The notes under the pieces are model-generated. The model did not search any database. It saw only the letters and a program-made list of their open reading frames with translations, and was not told the origin of the DNA. From Burkholderiales bacterium (GTDB lineage: Bacteria; Pseudomonadota; Gammaproteobacteria; Burkholderiales; Burkholderiaceae_C), in assembly GCA_027484405.1 (NCBI GenBank), contig JAIXTA010000208.1:1-64000 (forward strand): a stretch of 64,000 nucleotides of DNA, in the 5' to 3' direction. Positions 28,247-36,887 of this stretch are shown here, one piece after another. The translations under genes were made by a program, and so were the position numbers. Each line of letters begins with the position of its first letter. The stretch's first letter is position 1.

Positions 28247-28557
28247 TGTTGTTGCCTCCCTGCTAGGCAGGTGTCCGGATGCATGCACGCGGGTGCCTCA
28301 AGTGGGCCTCCTTCGTGCATGAGCGAACGCTAAGTGCATGGAAAGCACATCGCCAGTCGCCACGGGTTACGGCATGTAATTCCTCTACGCAAACGCTTGG
28401 ATGCGCAACATTGGTGCAATGCACCAATCTGTTTTCTCTGCTTTTCCCCTCTTTGGCGTGGAGGGGTGACTCAGTTCGTGTTGCAAAGCAGCATTCGCTA
28501 CATACACTCCATGAAGACGGTTGCGCCATCCGCACGCCGTGTTTCTGGAGGCTCACC
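28247..28557. other. 311-nt divergent intergenic region
   Basis: Contains the promoters of the DUF1800 pair (leftward) and the GNAT gene (rightward). The only clear structure is an inverted repeat at 28410-28428, listed separately. The segment is visibly more AT-rich than its flanks. No gene is seen. Confidence 0.45.
28410..28428. promoter_or_regulatory. Inverted repeat ATTGGTGC-AAT-GCACCAAT
   Basis: A perfect 8-bp inverted repeat with a 3-bp spacer between divergent genes. The symmetric form and position suggest a dimeric regulator site. It does not match NtrC sites in arm order (those read TGCACC inwards), and I cannot assign a regulator. Confidence 0.5.
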
Positions 28558-29274
28558 ATGCCGAACGAGAACGACCCCCTCTCACCGCGCGTGCCGGCGC
28601 TGCATGTGCTGGGCGTGCAGCATCTGCCCGCCATCCGCGCCCACTATCTGGCGCTGCCGGACTCCGATCGGCTGTACCGCTTCGGCCACTTCGCCAGCGA
28701 CGCAGCCGTGCTTGCGCACTGCGAGCAGCTGGCGCGCCGCCCGGTGACCTTGTTCGGCGCGTTTGACGAGCAGGGCCAGCTCATCGCCCTGGCCGAGGCC
28801 GCGCCCTACATGAGCGCCATGGAGCTGGGCTTGAGCGTGCTGCCCGCAGCGCGCCGCCGGGGCCTGGGGCAGGCCTTGCTGGCTGCGGCGGCCGCCCATG
28901 CGCGCGAAGCCGGCTACCGCCGTCTCTATGTGAGCTGCCTGGCCGAGAACACGCCCATGCGCGGCCTGGCACGCGCCGCCGGCATGCAGGTGCAGTGCGA
29001 AGGCGCGGATGCCCACGGCTATCTGATGATCGAGGACGCGCCCGCCGTCGTGCATCCCGTCCCGCAGGCGCCGGTGCAGCATTCATCCACCGCCGCGTTC
29101 TATGAATGGATGCAGCCCTGGCAGGTCGCCCAGCAGCTGACCGACACCTTCACCCGCAGCTGGCTGCAGGCCCTGCGCATCACCAGCCAGGCGGCCTGGC
29201 CAGGTTGGCAGCTGGCAGGTGGAGCCGTCGACAAGCGAAAGGGCGCGACCGAGTTCATGCATGGCATGAGCTGA
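28558..29274 (+). CDS. GNAT-family N-acetyltransferase
   Basis: A 238-residue protein with a GNAT core at residues of about 20-165. The N-terminal part has the YLALPDSDRLYRFGHF sequence seen in a proteobacterial subgroup, and the acetyl-CoA loop is LPAARRRGLGQALL. The last 60 residues have an extra aromatic-rich helix and a basic tail (VDKRKGATEF). Start ATG 28558 follows CTGGAGG; the longer ORF in the track reads through the promoter region. The acceptor substrate cannot be predicted. A perfect palindromic terminator follows. Confidence 0.83.
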   Translation: MPNENDPLSPRVPALHVLGVQHLPAIRAHYLALPDSDRLYRFGHFASDAAVLAHCEQLARRPVTLFGAFDEQGQLIALAEAAPYMSAMELGLSVLPAARRRGLGQALLAAAAAHAREAGYRRLYVSCLAENTPMRGLARAAGMQVQCEGADAHGYLMIEDAPAVVHPVPQAPVQHSSTAAFYEWMQPWQVAQQLTDTFTRSWLQALRITSQAAWPGWQLAGGAVDKRKGATEFMHGMS

Positions 29275-29295
29275 AAACCGCTGCATCAAATAACA

Positions 29296-29317
29296 AGGGG
29301 CCGCAATTGCGGCCCCT
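29296..29317. terminator. Palindromic terminator between convergent genes
   Basis: AGGGGCCGCAATTGCGGCCCCT is a perfect 22-bp palindrome. It lies 21 nt after the GNAT stop and 21 nt before the gcdH stop. On the minus strand it is followed by TTGTTATTT, a better U-tract than on the plus side. Confidence 0.75.
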
Positions 29318-29338
29318 CGTCATTCAAGGACCCGTGCT

Positions 29339-30562
29339 TCAGAAGAACGCCTGAATCCCCGTTTGCGCCCGGCCCAGGATCAGGGCATGGATGTCGTGCG
29401 TGCCCTCGTAGGTGTTGACCACCTCGAGGTTCACGAGGTGGCGGGCCACGCCGTATTCGTCGGAAATCCCGTTGCCGCCCATCATGTCGCGCGCCAGGCG
29501 GGCGATTTCCAGGCTCTTGCCGCAGGAGTTGCGCTTCATGATGCTGGTGATCTCCACCGCGCCCTTGCCTTCCTCCTTCAGGCGGCCCAGGCGCAGACAG
29601 CCTTGCAGGCCGAGTGTGATCTCGGTCTGCATGTCGGCCAGCTTCTTCTGGATCAGCTGGTTGGCGGCCAGGGGCCGGCCGAACTGCTTGCGATCCAATA
29701 CATATTGGCGGGCGCGGAACCAGCAGTCCTCGGCCGCACCCAGGGTGCCCCAGGCAATGCCGTAGCGCGCGCTGTTCAGGCAGGTGAACGGGCCCTTCAG
29801 GCCGCGCACGTCCGGGAAGGCGTTCTCTTCCGGGCAGAACACCTCGTCCATCACGATCTCGCCGGTGATGCTGGCGCGCAGGCCCACCTTGCCGTGAATG
29901 GCGGGTGCGCTCAGGCCCTTCCAGCCCTTTTCCAGCACGAAGCCGCGGATGGCGCCCTCATCGTCCTTGGCCCAGACCACAAAGACATCCGCGATCGGGC
30001 TGTTGCTGATCCACATCTTGCTGCCCGTGAGGCTGTAGCCGCCGTCCACCTTGCGGGCTCGGGTGATCATGCTCGCGGGGTCGCTGCCGTGGTTGGGTTC
30101 GGTCAAGCCGAAGCAGCCGATCCATTCGCCCGTGGCGAGCTTGGGCAGGTACTTCTGGCGCTGTTCTTCCGTGCCGAATTCGTAGATGGGCAGCATTACC
30201 AGCGAGCTCTGCACGCTCATCATGCTGCGGTAGCCGGAGTCCACGCGCTCGACCTCGCGGGCGATCAGGCCGTAGGCCACGTAGCCCAGGCCGGGGCCGC
30301 CGTACTCATTGGGAATGGTCGGGCCGAGCAGGCCGAGCTCACCCATCTCGCGGAAGATCGCCGGGTCCGTCTGCTCGTTGCGGAAGGCCAGCGTCACGCG
30401 CGGCAGCAGCTTGTCCTGGCAGTAGGCGCGCGCCGCGTCGCGGATCATCCGCTCGTCGTCGGTGAGTTGTTCTTCGAGCAACAGCGGGTCATCCCACTGG
30501 AAGGGGCGGCTGCTGTGCGCGGACGAATGAATCTTGGCGATCGAGTGATCTGGGGCGTTCAT
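29339..30562 (-). CDS. gcdH: Glutaryl-CoA dehydrogenase
   Basis: FAD-dependent acyl-CoA dehydrogenase of 407 residues that oxidises and decarboxylates glutaryl-CoA to crotonyl-CoA in lysine/tryptophan and glutarate catabolism. GcdH-type features are [29 protein letters not shown] (flavin contact), the Arg-containing [14 protein letters not shown] and the catalytic Glu in [16 protein letters not shown]. The last segment distinguishes it from general short-chain acyl-CoA dehydrogenases. Start ATG at 30562. It is close to kynBUA but points to a different branch, since KynU yields anthranilate; the link is positional. Confidence 0.94.
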   Translation of the reverse strand: MNAPDHSIAKIHSSAHSSRPFQWDDPLLLEEQLTDDERMIRDAARAYCQDKLLPRVTLAFRNEQTDPAIFREMGELGLLGPTIPNEYGGPGLGYVAYGLIAREVERVDSGYRSMMSVQSSLVMLPIYEFGTEEQRQKYLPKLATGEWIGCFGLTEPNHGSDPASMITRARKVDGGYSLTGSKMWISNSPIADVFVVWAKDDEGAIRGFVLEKGWKGLSAPAIHGKVGLRASITGEIVMDEVFCPEENAFPDVRGLKGPFTCLNSARYGIAWGTLGAAEDCWFRARQYVLDRKQFGRPLAANQLIQKKLADMQTEITLGLQGCLRLGRLKEEGKGAVEITSIMKRNSCGKSLEIARLARDMMGGNGISDEYGVARHLVNLEVVNTYEGTHDIHALILGRAQTGIQAFF

Positions 30563-30782
30563 GGCGGATGGGGTCTGAGGGGTCCGAATGCCGGCAGTGT
30601 AGGCCGGGCCCTCCGTCGGCCGCGAACAGGGCGGGGGTTCCCGTGCATTTCACGGCACCGGCCCCGCAGCTGACCACCTAATGTTCAAGACAGTCAAACC
30701 GAAACCTGAATGGCGGCCGCCAAGAACGCGAAAACGACGTGCCGCTTCGTTCGCACTGCTGTCGACAGGGAGACACGCCGTC

Positions 30783-32330
30783 ATGAATGCCTTGTTCAAA
30801 CTCAGAATCGGCCCGCGGCTGGCTGCCGGCTTTGCGGTCGTGCTCCTGATCTCGGTGGCCGTGGCTGCGGTCGGTATGTGGCAGTTGGTCGCCCAGAAGC
30901 GCATGACCGAGCAGATCATCGAATCCGACATGCGCAAGGTCACCATGGCGGCGGACTGGGTGGGTGCCGTGGAGATCAACTGGACCCGAACGAAGGCCAT
31001 TTTGCGGTCTGCCGACCCCATGTTCGGTGATGAGCTCAAGGCCGAGATTGACGGCACGTCCAAGCGGATCACGGAAGTCCAGAAGTCGATCGAATCTCTG
31101 GTGCACAGCGAGGAGGGCAAGGCCGCACTGGCGCAGATTGCCAAGACGCGCGATGCCTATCGGGCCAAGCGCCAGGACTTTCTCAAGAAATACGACGCCG
31201 GTCAGGATCTGGGGCCGCGCGTGAATTCTGATCTTGGCCCGTTTGCCAAGAACTATCTGGACGCCATCCGAGCGTTCCAGAAGCTGGAGGTGGATCGATT
31301 GCAGGCCGCAGAAGCGCAGGCACAGCAAGACTTCCAGCGTGGCGCTGTGGTCCTGATCGGCGGCTGCGTGATGGCCATCCTTCTCGGGGCGGGCTTTGCA
31401 TGGCTCCTCGCGCGCTCCATCGTTGTACCGCTGCGCAGCGCCGCGGCCAGCGCCGAACGCATGGCCACCGGCGACCTCACCGAGCAGATCGACGCGCACG
31501 GCCGTGATGAAGCCGCCGACATGCTGCGCGCCCTGGCCCGCATGCAGGGCAACTTCCGCGATGTGGTGGGCCGCGTGCGCACCGGGGTGGACAGCGTGGC
31601 CACGGCGGCCGCGCAGATCGCCAGCGGCAACCAGGATCTGTCGAGCCGCACCGAGCAGCAGGCCAGCAATCTGCAGCAGACCGCGGCCTCCATGGACCAG
31701 ATGACCAGCACCGTGGGCCAGGCGGCCGAGAATGCGCGCCAGGCCAATCAGCTCGCCCTGTCAGCCACCGACTCGGCCAACCGCGGCGGCGAAGCCGTGG
31801 GGCAGGTCGTGGCGCAGATGAACGAGATCTCGGCCTCCAGCAAGAAGATCAGCGAGATCATCAGCGTGATCGACGGCATTGCCTTCCAGACGAACATCCT
31901 CGCGCTGAACGCTGCGGTGGAGGCGGCGCGCGCCGGTGAGCAGGGCCGCGGCTTTGCCGTGGTGGCCACGGAGGTGCGCACGCTCGCACAGCGCAGCGCC
32001 GAGGCCGCCAAGGAAATCAAGACCCTGATTGCCACCAGCGTCGAGAAGGTGGAAGTGGGCGCTCAGATGGTGGACGCCGCCGGCAAGACCATGGAAGACC
32101 TGGTGGCGCAGGTGCGGCGCGTGGGCGACCTGATCGGCGAGATCACCGCCGCCAGCCAGGAGCAGACCTCGGGCATCAACCAGATCAACCAGGCCGTGGG
32201 TCAGCTCGACCAGATGACCCAACAGAACGCCGCGCTCGTGGAGGAGAACGCCGCCGCCGCCGACTCCATGCGCCAGCAGGCCGACGGGCTGCAGGACGCC
32301 GTGGGCGTGTTCAGGCTGGCCAGCGCCTGA
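30783..32330 (+). CDS. Methyl-accepting chemotaxis protein
   Basis: A 515-residue chemoreceptor. TM1 spans about residues 12-34, then a periplasmic four-helix bundle-type sensor of about 150 residues (4HB_MCP), TM2 near 190-212, HAMP ([21 protein letters not shown]), and the cytoplasmic domain with the conserved tip [38 protein letters not shown]. Length fits the 36H class. There is no C-terminal CheR-tethering pentapeptide. Start ATG 30783 is chosen over 30681 because it precedes TM1 and shows the normal [11 protein letters not shown]-terminus. It is divergent from gcdH, and its ligand is unknown. Confidence 0.94.
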   Translation: MNALFKLRIGPRLAAGFAVVLLISVAVAAVGMWQLVAQKRMTEQIIESDMRKVTMAADWVGAVEINWTRTKAILRSADPMFGDELKAEIDGTSKRITEVQKSIESLVHSEEGKAALAQIAKTRDAYRAKRQDFLKKYDAGQDLGPRVNSDLGPFAKNYLDAIRAFQKLEVDRLQAAEAQAQQDFQRGAVVLIGGCVMAILLGAGFAWLLARSIVVPLRSAAASAERMATGDLTEQIDAHGRDEAADMLRALARMQGNFRDVVGRVRTGVDSVATAAAQIASGNQDLSSRTEQQASNLQQTAASMDQMTSTVGQAAENARQANQLALSATDSANRGGEAVGQVVAQMNEISASSKKISEIISVIDGIAFQTNILALNAAVEAARAGEQGRGFAVVATEVRTLAQRSAEAAKEIKTLIATSVEKVEVGAQMVDAAGKTMEDLVAQVRRVGDLIGEITAASQEQTSGINQINQAVGQLDQMTQQNAALVEENAAAADSMRQQADGLQDAVGVFRLASA

Positions 32331-32392
32331 GCGGGTTGCAGCGGGGGCGGTCCGAAAAAAGATTGTTTTCGGACGTTTATCCAGAGGTACAA

Positions 32393-32437
32393 AGAAGCCA
32401 CTTCTCGCGCATCTGATGAGCGAGAAGTGGCTTTTTC
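32393..32437 (+). terminator. Rho-independent terminator after the chemoreceptor gene
   Basis: AGCCACTTCTCGC and GCGAGAAGTGGCT pair perfectly over 13 bp around an 11-nt loop, followed by TTTTC. A second outer inverted pair (TTATCCAG at 32377 / CTGGATAA at 32443) encloses it. Confidence 0.88.
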
Positions 32438-32521
32438 ATTTCCTGGATAAGTCGTTTTCGGCCATAAAGAATTGGGTCGATGTCGCTTTCAGCTCGCCGC
32501 GTCTGCGAGCTTGCGCCGGTG

Positions 32522-32701
32522 CCGGGTGATCGCCGCGAAGCGCCATCATCAACGGCCGCAGGCCGAGGTCATTGCGTCACCCGACATACCCACAGGGTGC
32601 CTCACCCCTGAGCCCGCCGAGGCATCCGTCGCCAGCGCGCTGCCACACCGCCGGGTCATCGCCGCGAAGCGGCATCATCAACGGCCGCAGGCCGAAGTCA
32701 T
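32522..32701. repeat. 51-bp direct repeat pair
   Basis: Copies at 32522-32572 and 32651-32701 differ at three of 51 positions (core CGCCGCGAAGCG-CATCATCAACGGCCGCAGGCCGA). Start-to-start distance is 129 bp. They lie in an intergenic gap downstream of both flanking genes. Origin unknown. Confidence 0.8.
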
Positions 32702-32734
32702 GTCGTCATCGGGCAGGCCGCGGGTGCTGCGTCT

Positions 32735-33568
32735 TCAAAGGACCGTGCGTACCTGCCACAGCTCGGCAAACAGCACGGTGTCCAGCTGCCGGCGCAGATA
32801 GGGCACGCCGGCCGTGCCGCCGGTGCCCGTCTTGAAGCCGATGATGCGCTCCACCGTCGTCACATGGCGGTGGCGCCACTGGCGAAAGGCATCTTCCAGA
32901 TCCATCAGCTCCTCGGCCAGCTGATACAGATCCCACTGCGCCTGGGGCGCGCGATAGACCGCCAGCCAGGCCGCTTCCACCTGCGCGTCATACTCGCGCT
33001 TGGTGGTCCAGTCGCGCTCCACGGCGTCGATGGCGTAGCCCTTGCGCGCCAGCAGGCGGATGGCCTCGTCGTACAGCGAGGGCGAATCAAAGGCACGCTG
33101 CACTTGCGCGAGCAGGTCCGCCCGGTGGGCGTGGGCTTTCAGCATGGCGGCGTTCTTGTTGCCCAGTAGGTACTCGATCTCGCGGTACTGGTAGCTCTGG
33201 AAGCCCGAGCTGTGGCCCAGATACGGCCGGATCGCGCTGTATTCGGAGGGCGTCATGGTGGCCAGCACGTCCCAGGCATGCACCAGCTGCTCCATGATGC
33301 GCGAGACCCGCGCCAGCATCTTGAAGGCGGGCGGCAGGTCGTCCGCCGCCACGCAGGCAATCGCCGCGCGCAGCTCGTGCAGCATCAGCTTCATCCAGAG
33401 CTCGCTGGTCTGGTGCTGCACGATGAAGAGCATCTCGTTGTGGTCCGGGCTCCTCGGATGCTGGGCGGTGAGGATCGCGTCCAGGCCAAGGTAGTCCCCA
33501 TAGGACATGTCCCTGGAGAAGTCCTTCTTGGCGTCGGTGGCGGCGTCGGGATGGTGGTGCGTGGACAT
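32735..33568 (-). CDS. kynA: Tryptophan 2,3-dioxygenase
   Basis: Heme enzyme of 277 residues that opens the indole ring of L-tryptophan to N-formylkynurenine, first step of the kynurenine route. Family segments are [39 protein letters not shown] (substrate and heme region), [18 protein letters not shown] and [23 protein letters not shown] (the heme-ligand His and the mobile loop). I start at ATG 33568 ([10 protein letters not shown]); the track's longer N-terminus (VFICGHLWL) is the translation of a CCACAGATG repeat. It is the last gene of kynBUA. Confidence 0.96.
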   Translation of the reverse strand: MSTHHHPDAATDAKKDFSRDMSYGDYLGLDAILTAQHPRSPDHNEMLFIVQHQTSELWMKLMLHELRAAIACVAADDLPPAFKMLARVSRIMEQLVHAWDVLATMTPSEYSAIRPYLGHSSGFQSYQYREIEYLLGNKNAAMLKAHAHRADLLAQVQRAFDSPSLYDEAIRLLARKGYAIDAVERDWTTKREYDAQVEAAWLAVYRAPQAQWDLYQLAEELMDLEDAFRQWRHRHVTTVERIIGFKTGTGGTAGVPYLRRQLDTVLFAELWQVRTVL

Positions 33569-33588
33569 GATGAGAGAGAAGTTCGTTA

Positions 33589-33729
33589 GCCACAGATGGC
33601 CACAGATGAACACAGACAAAAAACCGGAATGTCGGTCCCGAGGAGAGCGGCCGACGCCTTCATCTCAAAGGTGGCAGAGCGCATACTGCGCGGCGCACGA
33701 ATCGGGTTCATCTGGGTTCATCTGTGGCT
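33589..33729. repeat. CCACAGATG-type inverted repeat arms between kynU and kynA
   Basis: Left arm GCCACAGATGGCCACAGATGAACACAGAC (33589-33617) and right arm GGTTCATCTGGGTTCATCTGTGGC (about 33705-33728) are reverse-complementary over most of their length, each with an 11-12-nt internal period. This repeat type is widespread in bacterial spacers and reads as HLW-type peptides when translated. The right arm reaches past the upper edge of the spacer only up to the kynU stop at 33746. Confidence 0.8.
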
Positions 33730-33745
33730 CAAGGGTTTGGGGTAT

Positions 33746-35005
33746 TCAGGTCACGGCATTGCGCTGGGCAAAGCGCGCATCCTGCCATTCACCCCTGCTC
33801 AGCACGGCATGCAGATGCTCCACCGCATCGAAGACGTCCACATGCCGGGTGTACAGCGGCGTGAAGCCGAAGCGCAGGATGTCCGGCGCGCGGAAGTCGC
33901 CGATCACGCCGCGCGCGATCAGGGCCTGCATCACCTCGTAGGCGTTCGCGTGCGCAAAGCAGACCTGGCTGCCGCGCGCTGCAGCCTCGCGCGGGCTGGC
34001 AAGCGTCAGGCCCATGCCGGCACAGCGGGCTTCCACCTGTTTCACAAACGCATCCGTCAGTGCCATGGATTTGGCGCGCAGCGCGGCCATGCCGCCCAGC
34101 GGCTCGGCAGCCAGCACCGTGTCCACGCCGCACTCGAGGGCCGCCATCGACAGCACGGGCGGCGTACCGCACACATAGCGCGCAATGCCTGAGGCCGGCT
34201 GGTAGTTCGGCGTGAAGGCAAAGGGTGCGGCATGGCCCAGCCAGCCGGACAGGGGCTGCCAGAAGCGCTCCACATGCCGGGCGTTTGCCCAGACAAAGGC
34301 CGGCGCGCCGGGGCCGCCGTTCAGATACTTGTAGCCGCAGCCCACGGCGAAGTCGGCGCCCGCACCGCGCAGATCCACCGGCACCGCGCCGGCCGAATGC
34401 GCCAAGTCCCAGAGCATGAGCACGCCGGCTGCGTGCGCGGCTGCCGTCACGGCGGGCAGGTCCCACATGGCGCCGGTCTTGTAGTTCACGTGCGTGAGCA
34501 TGAGCACGGCGGTGCGCGGCGACAGGGTCTTGAGCACGTCCTCGCGCTCGACCATCTTCAGCGTGACCGCGCCGCCGGTCAGATCGGCCAGGCCCTGGGC
34601 GATGTAGAGGTCGGTCGGGAAGTTGCCGAGCTCGCTGATGATCTCGGTACGTTCGCCGTCATTCTCCCGGGCAATCCGCAAGGCGGCAGCGAGCACCTTG
34701 AACAGGTTCACGCTGGTGGAGTCCGCAGCGACCACCTCACCCGGCCCGGCGCCGATCAGGCGGGCGATCTTGTCACCGATGCGCGCGGCCAGATCAATCC
34801 AGCCGGCGCTGTTCCAGGAGCGGATCAGGCCCTCGCCCCATTCGTGGCTCACCACCCCGGCAATCCGCGCCGCGGTGCGGGTGGGCAGCACGCCCAGGGA
34901 GTTGCCGTCGAGATAGATCACGCCCGGCGGCAGGCTGAATTGCTGGCGCAGGCCAGCCAGCGGGTCGGCGGCGTCTTGGGCTTCGAAGTGTTGGCGTGGG
35001 CTCAT
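33746..35005 (-). CDS. kynU: Kynureninase
   Basis: PLP enzyme of 419 residues that hydrolyses kynurenine to anthranilate and alanine. Family features are YLDGNSLGVLP at the N-terminus, LGNFPTDLY, LTHVNYKTGAMWDL, LWDLAHSAGAVPVDL (Asp contacting PLP) and FAVGCGYKYLNGGPGAP with PLP-Lys226. ATG 35005 gives the normal start (MSPRQHFEAQDAADPL), though the sequence before it is CCTCCT, not a Shine-Dalgarno. It is the middle gene of kynBUA, with repeat-filled spacers on both sides. Confidence 0.96.
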   Translation of the reverse strand: MSPRQHFEAQDAADPLAGLRQQFSLPPGVIYLDGNSLGVLPTRTAARIAGVVSHEWGEGLIRSWNSAGWIDLAARIGDKIARLIGAGPGEVVAADSTSVNLFKVLAAALRIARENDGERTEIISELGNFPTDLYIAQGLADLTGGAVTLKMVEREDVLKTLSPRTAVLMLTHVNYKTGAMWDLPAVTAAAHAAGVLMLWDLAHSAGAVPVDLRGAGADFAVGCGYKYLNGGPGAPAFVWANARHVERFWQPLSGWLGHAAPFAFTPNYQPASGIARYVCGTPPVLSMAALECGVDTVLAAEPLGGMAALRAKSMALTDAFVKQVEARCAGMGLTLASPREAAARGSQVCFAHANAYEVMQALIARGVIGDFRAPDILRFGFTPLYTRHVDVFDAVEHLHAVLSRGEWQDARFAQRNAVT

Positions 35006-35029
35006 GGGGATTCAGGAGGAAAACAGGGG

Positions 35030-35156
35030 GCCACAGATGGCCACAGACGGACACAGATGAAGACAAACGATGCATGAAAGAGGACCTTGGCCTTTTGCGG
35101 GCGCATTCGATACGCATCGGCTCAAACATCTGTGTTCATCTGTGGCCCTCTGTGGC
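35030..35156. repeat. CCACAGATG-type inverted repeat arms between kynB and kynU
   Basis: Left arm GCCACAGATGGCCACAGACG...ACAGATGAAG (35030-35062) and right arm CATCTGTGTTCATCTGTGGC...CTGTGGC (35127-35156). The same repeat type and arrangement occur in the kynU-kynA spacer, so both gaps of the operon carry a potential long stem-loop. Confidence 0.8.
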
Positions 35157-35199
35157 AAAGCGCCTTTTGCTTAGTGCGACGTCAACGCCTGCAATCTCG

Positions 35200-35832
35200 T
35201 CAAAGCGCCCGCAGGACTGCACGAACGGGGCTGGCGTCCAGGTTCGCAAGCTTCAGCGGCAGGGCGATCAGTTCGTAGTCGCCTTCGGCCACCTCATCGA
35301 GCACGACGCCCTCGAGGATGGCCATGCCATGGCGGCGGATGACGTGGTGCGCGTCCATGGTCTTGCTGGTCTGCGGGTCGAGGCTGGGCGTGTCGATGCC
35401 CACGAGTTTCACGCCCAGGCCGGCCAGATGCTCGATGAGCTCGGCCGAGACGCTGGCAAATCCCTCGTCCCACTGCGTCTGCGGCGCGCTGGCATAGGTG
35501 CGGAACAGCACGCGCGGCGGTACATCGGCCAGCTTGCCGCGCACGCCATCAAGCGTGACCTGCGCGGCGCCCACGCAGTGGATCACCCGGCAGGGGCCGA
35601 GGTAGGCGTCCAGCGGCACCGCGCCGATCGGCAGGCCAGCCGGGTCGTAGTGCAGCGGAGCGTCGGTGTGGGCACCGGTATGGGTGGACAGCGTGAAGCG
35701 CGAGACATTGACCGGGCAATCGCCCTCCAGGGCCCAGGTGCGTGATTCTTCGTAGGCGGTGTCGCCCGGCCAGACCGGGAGACCCGGGGCCAGCGGCGGG
35801 GAGATATCCCAGAGACGAGGTGTGGGCGGCAT
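35200..35832 (-). CDS. kynB: Kynurenine formamidase (arylformamidase)
   Basis: Metal-dependent hydrolase of 210 residues that removes formate from N-formylkynurenine. It has the cyclase-family metal motif [13 protein letters not shown], the N-terminal [19 protein letters not shown], and [14 protein letters not shown] with the conserved Asp. ATG 35832 ([14 protein letters not shown]) is selected; the track's longer N-terminus reads through non-conserved sequence. It is first in the kynBUA operon, so the operon promoter should lie in 35833-36048, shared with the divergent EAL gene. Confidence 0.93.
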   Translation of the reverse strand: MPPTPRLWDISPPLAPGLPVWPGDTAYEESRTWALEGDCPVNVSRFTLSTHTGAHTDAPLHYDPAGLPIGAVPLDAYLGPCRVIHCVGAAQVTLDGVRGKLADVPPRVLFRTYASAPQTQWDEGFASVSAELIEHLAGLGVKLVGIDTPSLDPQTSKTMDAHHVIRRHGMAILEGVVLDEVAEGDYELIALPLKLANLDASPVRAVLRAL

Positions 35833-36048
35833 GAAGTTGAAGTGTGTGAAGTCCTGCAGGGCCGACACGACGCGGTGCGCCTGCGTGCAGCGCCGGGACC
35901 ACAGCGCTGCAGGACAGCGGCGGCGCAAGCTGCTAAACACGCGGCAGTTTAGGGGCCCGGCCGACGGGAATGGAGCGGTGCTTTACCCTTGATGGCCCGA
36001 TGGTCAGACCGTCCGCCCTGTCAAGATCAGACCTCATTGCTTCAAGAC

Positions 36049-36705
36049 ATGATGAATCAGGACAGCCTTCACTTCTACGGTCAGCGCGTGCTGGTGCCCA
36101 GCTCGGGCGAGGTGCTCTACACCGAGTTGCTGGCCCGCAGCGCGCAGGTGCCGGACATCACCCGCTTCGTGCGTGAGGCCGAGGCCATGGGCGCGATCGC
36201 GGCGGTGGACGTGCACTGCCTGAAGCTGGCGCTGCGCCTGCTGCGCAGCGACCCGCACATCCGCGTGGGCGTGAACATGTCGCCGCACACGCCGATGCTC
36301 GAGCCCGAGACCCTGCGTGTGGTGATCGGCGCCTTCGAACCCTATCCAGACCGGCTGTTCGTGGAGATCGGCAGCGCGGCCGTGGCCGGTGCCGAAGACC
36401 GCGTGATCGACTGCGTGAATGCCTTCCGCTACGTCAAGGCGCGCATCGTGCTCGACGGATTTCTGGACGGCAGCAACACCCTGGGGCGTGCCCAGCGTCT
36501 GCGGCCGGAGTACCTCAAGGTGTCCTATGTGGAGCAGCGCAGCCGCGAGTATCTGGAGCAGGCCATCAAGTTCGCCGGCCGCGCCAGCGCAGAGCTGATC
36601 GCTGTGGGTGTGGAAACCCCGGCCACCAGCGGCTGGCTGTCCGGCCTGGGCGTGAACCTGCAGCAGGGCTGGCTGCACCATCGGCCGGAGCTGATTGCGG
36701 GCTGA
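36049..36705 (+). CDS. Degenerate EAL-domain protein
   Basis: A 218-residue stand-alone EAL-fold protein. It can be aligned with c-di-GMP phosphodiesterases, but catalytic motifs are changed: EALLR is ELLAR, the loop 6 DDFGTG is DGFLDGSNTL, and the Glu in E-GVET is Val (AVGVET), while VNMSP and the LK of YLKV remain. Loss of two metal ligands makes hydrolysis unlikely; a binding or scaffold role is inferred. There is no GGDEF or sensor domain. ATG 36049 or 36052 could be the start. It is divergent from kynB and upstream of kup. Confidence 0.8.
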   Translation: MMNQDSLHFYGQRVLVPSSGEVLYTELLARSAQVPDITRFVREAEAMGAIAAVDVHCLKLALRLLRSDPHIRVGVNMSPHTPMLEPETLRVVIGAFEPYPDRLFVEIGSAAVAGAEDRVIDCVNAFRYVKARIVLDGFLDGSNTLGRAQRLRPEYLKVSYVEQRSREYLEQAIKFAGRASAELIAVGVETPATSGWLSGLGVNLQQGWLHHRPELIAG

Positions 36706-36887
36706 GCAGCGCGCCGGGTGGCCGCCTGCAGCCGGCGGCAAGCCTTCGGATCGGAACAGCAAAACGCTATCGACCACTGGTTGCCCATAGCCTTTTGGCT
36801 ATTTTGCGGTGCACAAAAAACGGGAGCACAATTTCGCTCCCTTCAACTCAAGCGCCGGCTCGCCAACAAGGAGCAGACGCGCTTTTA

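Larger units (their letters stand above)
32331..32734. other. 404-nt spacer between the chemoreceptor gene and kynA
   Basis: No gene with a recognisable product. It holds a strong terminator (32393-32437), a flanking inverted pair (GTCCGAAAA/TTTTCGGAC near 32350-32373), and a 51-bp direct repeat listed separately. A 109-aa frame runs through the direct repeats, which are spaced by 43 codons, but it has no start site or family support. Confidence 0.55.

Noticed and set aside
29150-29260. Possible sixth repeat copy at the end of the GNAT gene (GACAAGCGAAAG)
   Set aside because: Only the tail-like dodecamer resembles the family and no matching hairpin precedes it; likely chance.
33569-33619. 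Longer KynA N-terminus (VFICGHLWL)
   Set aside because: It is the translation of a CCACAGATG-type repeat and not conserved in the enzyme.
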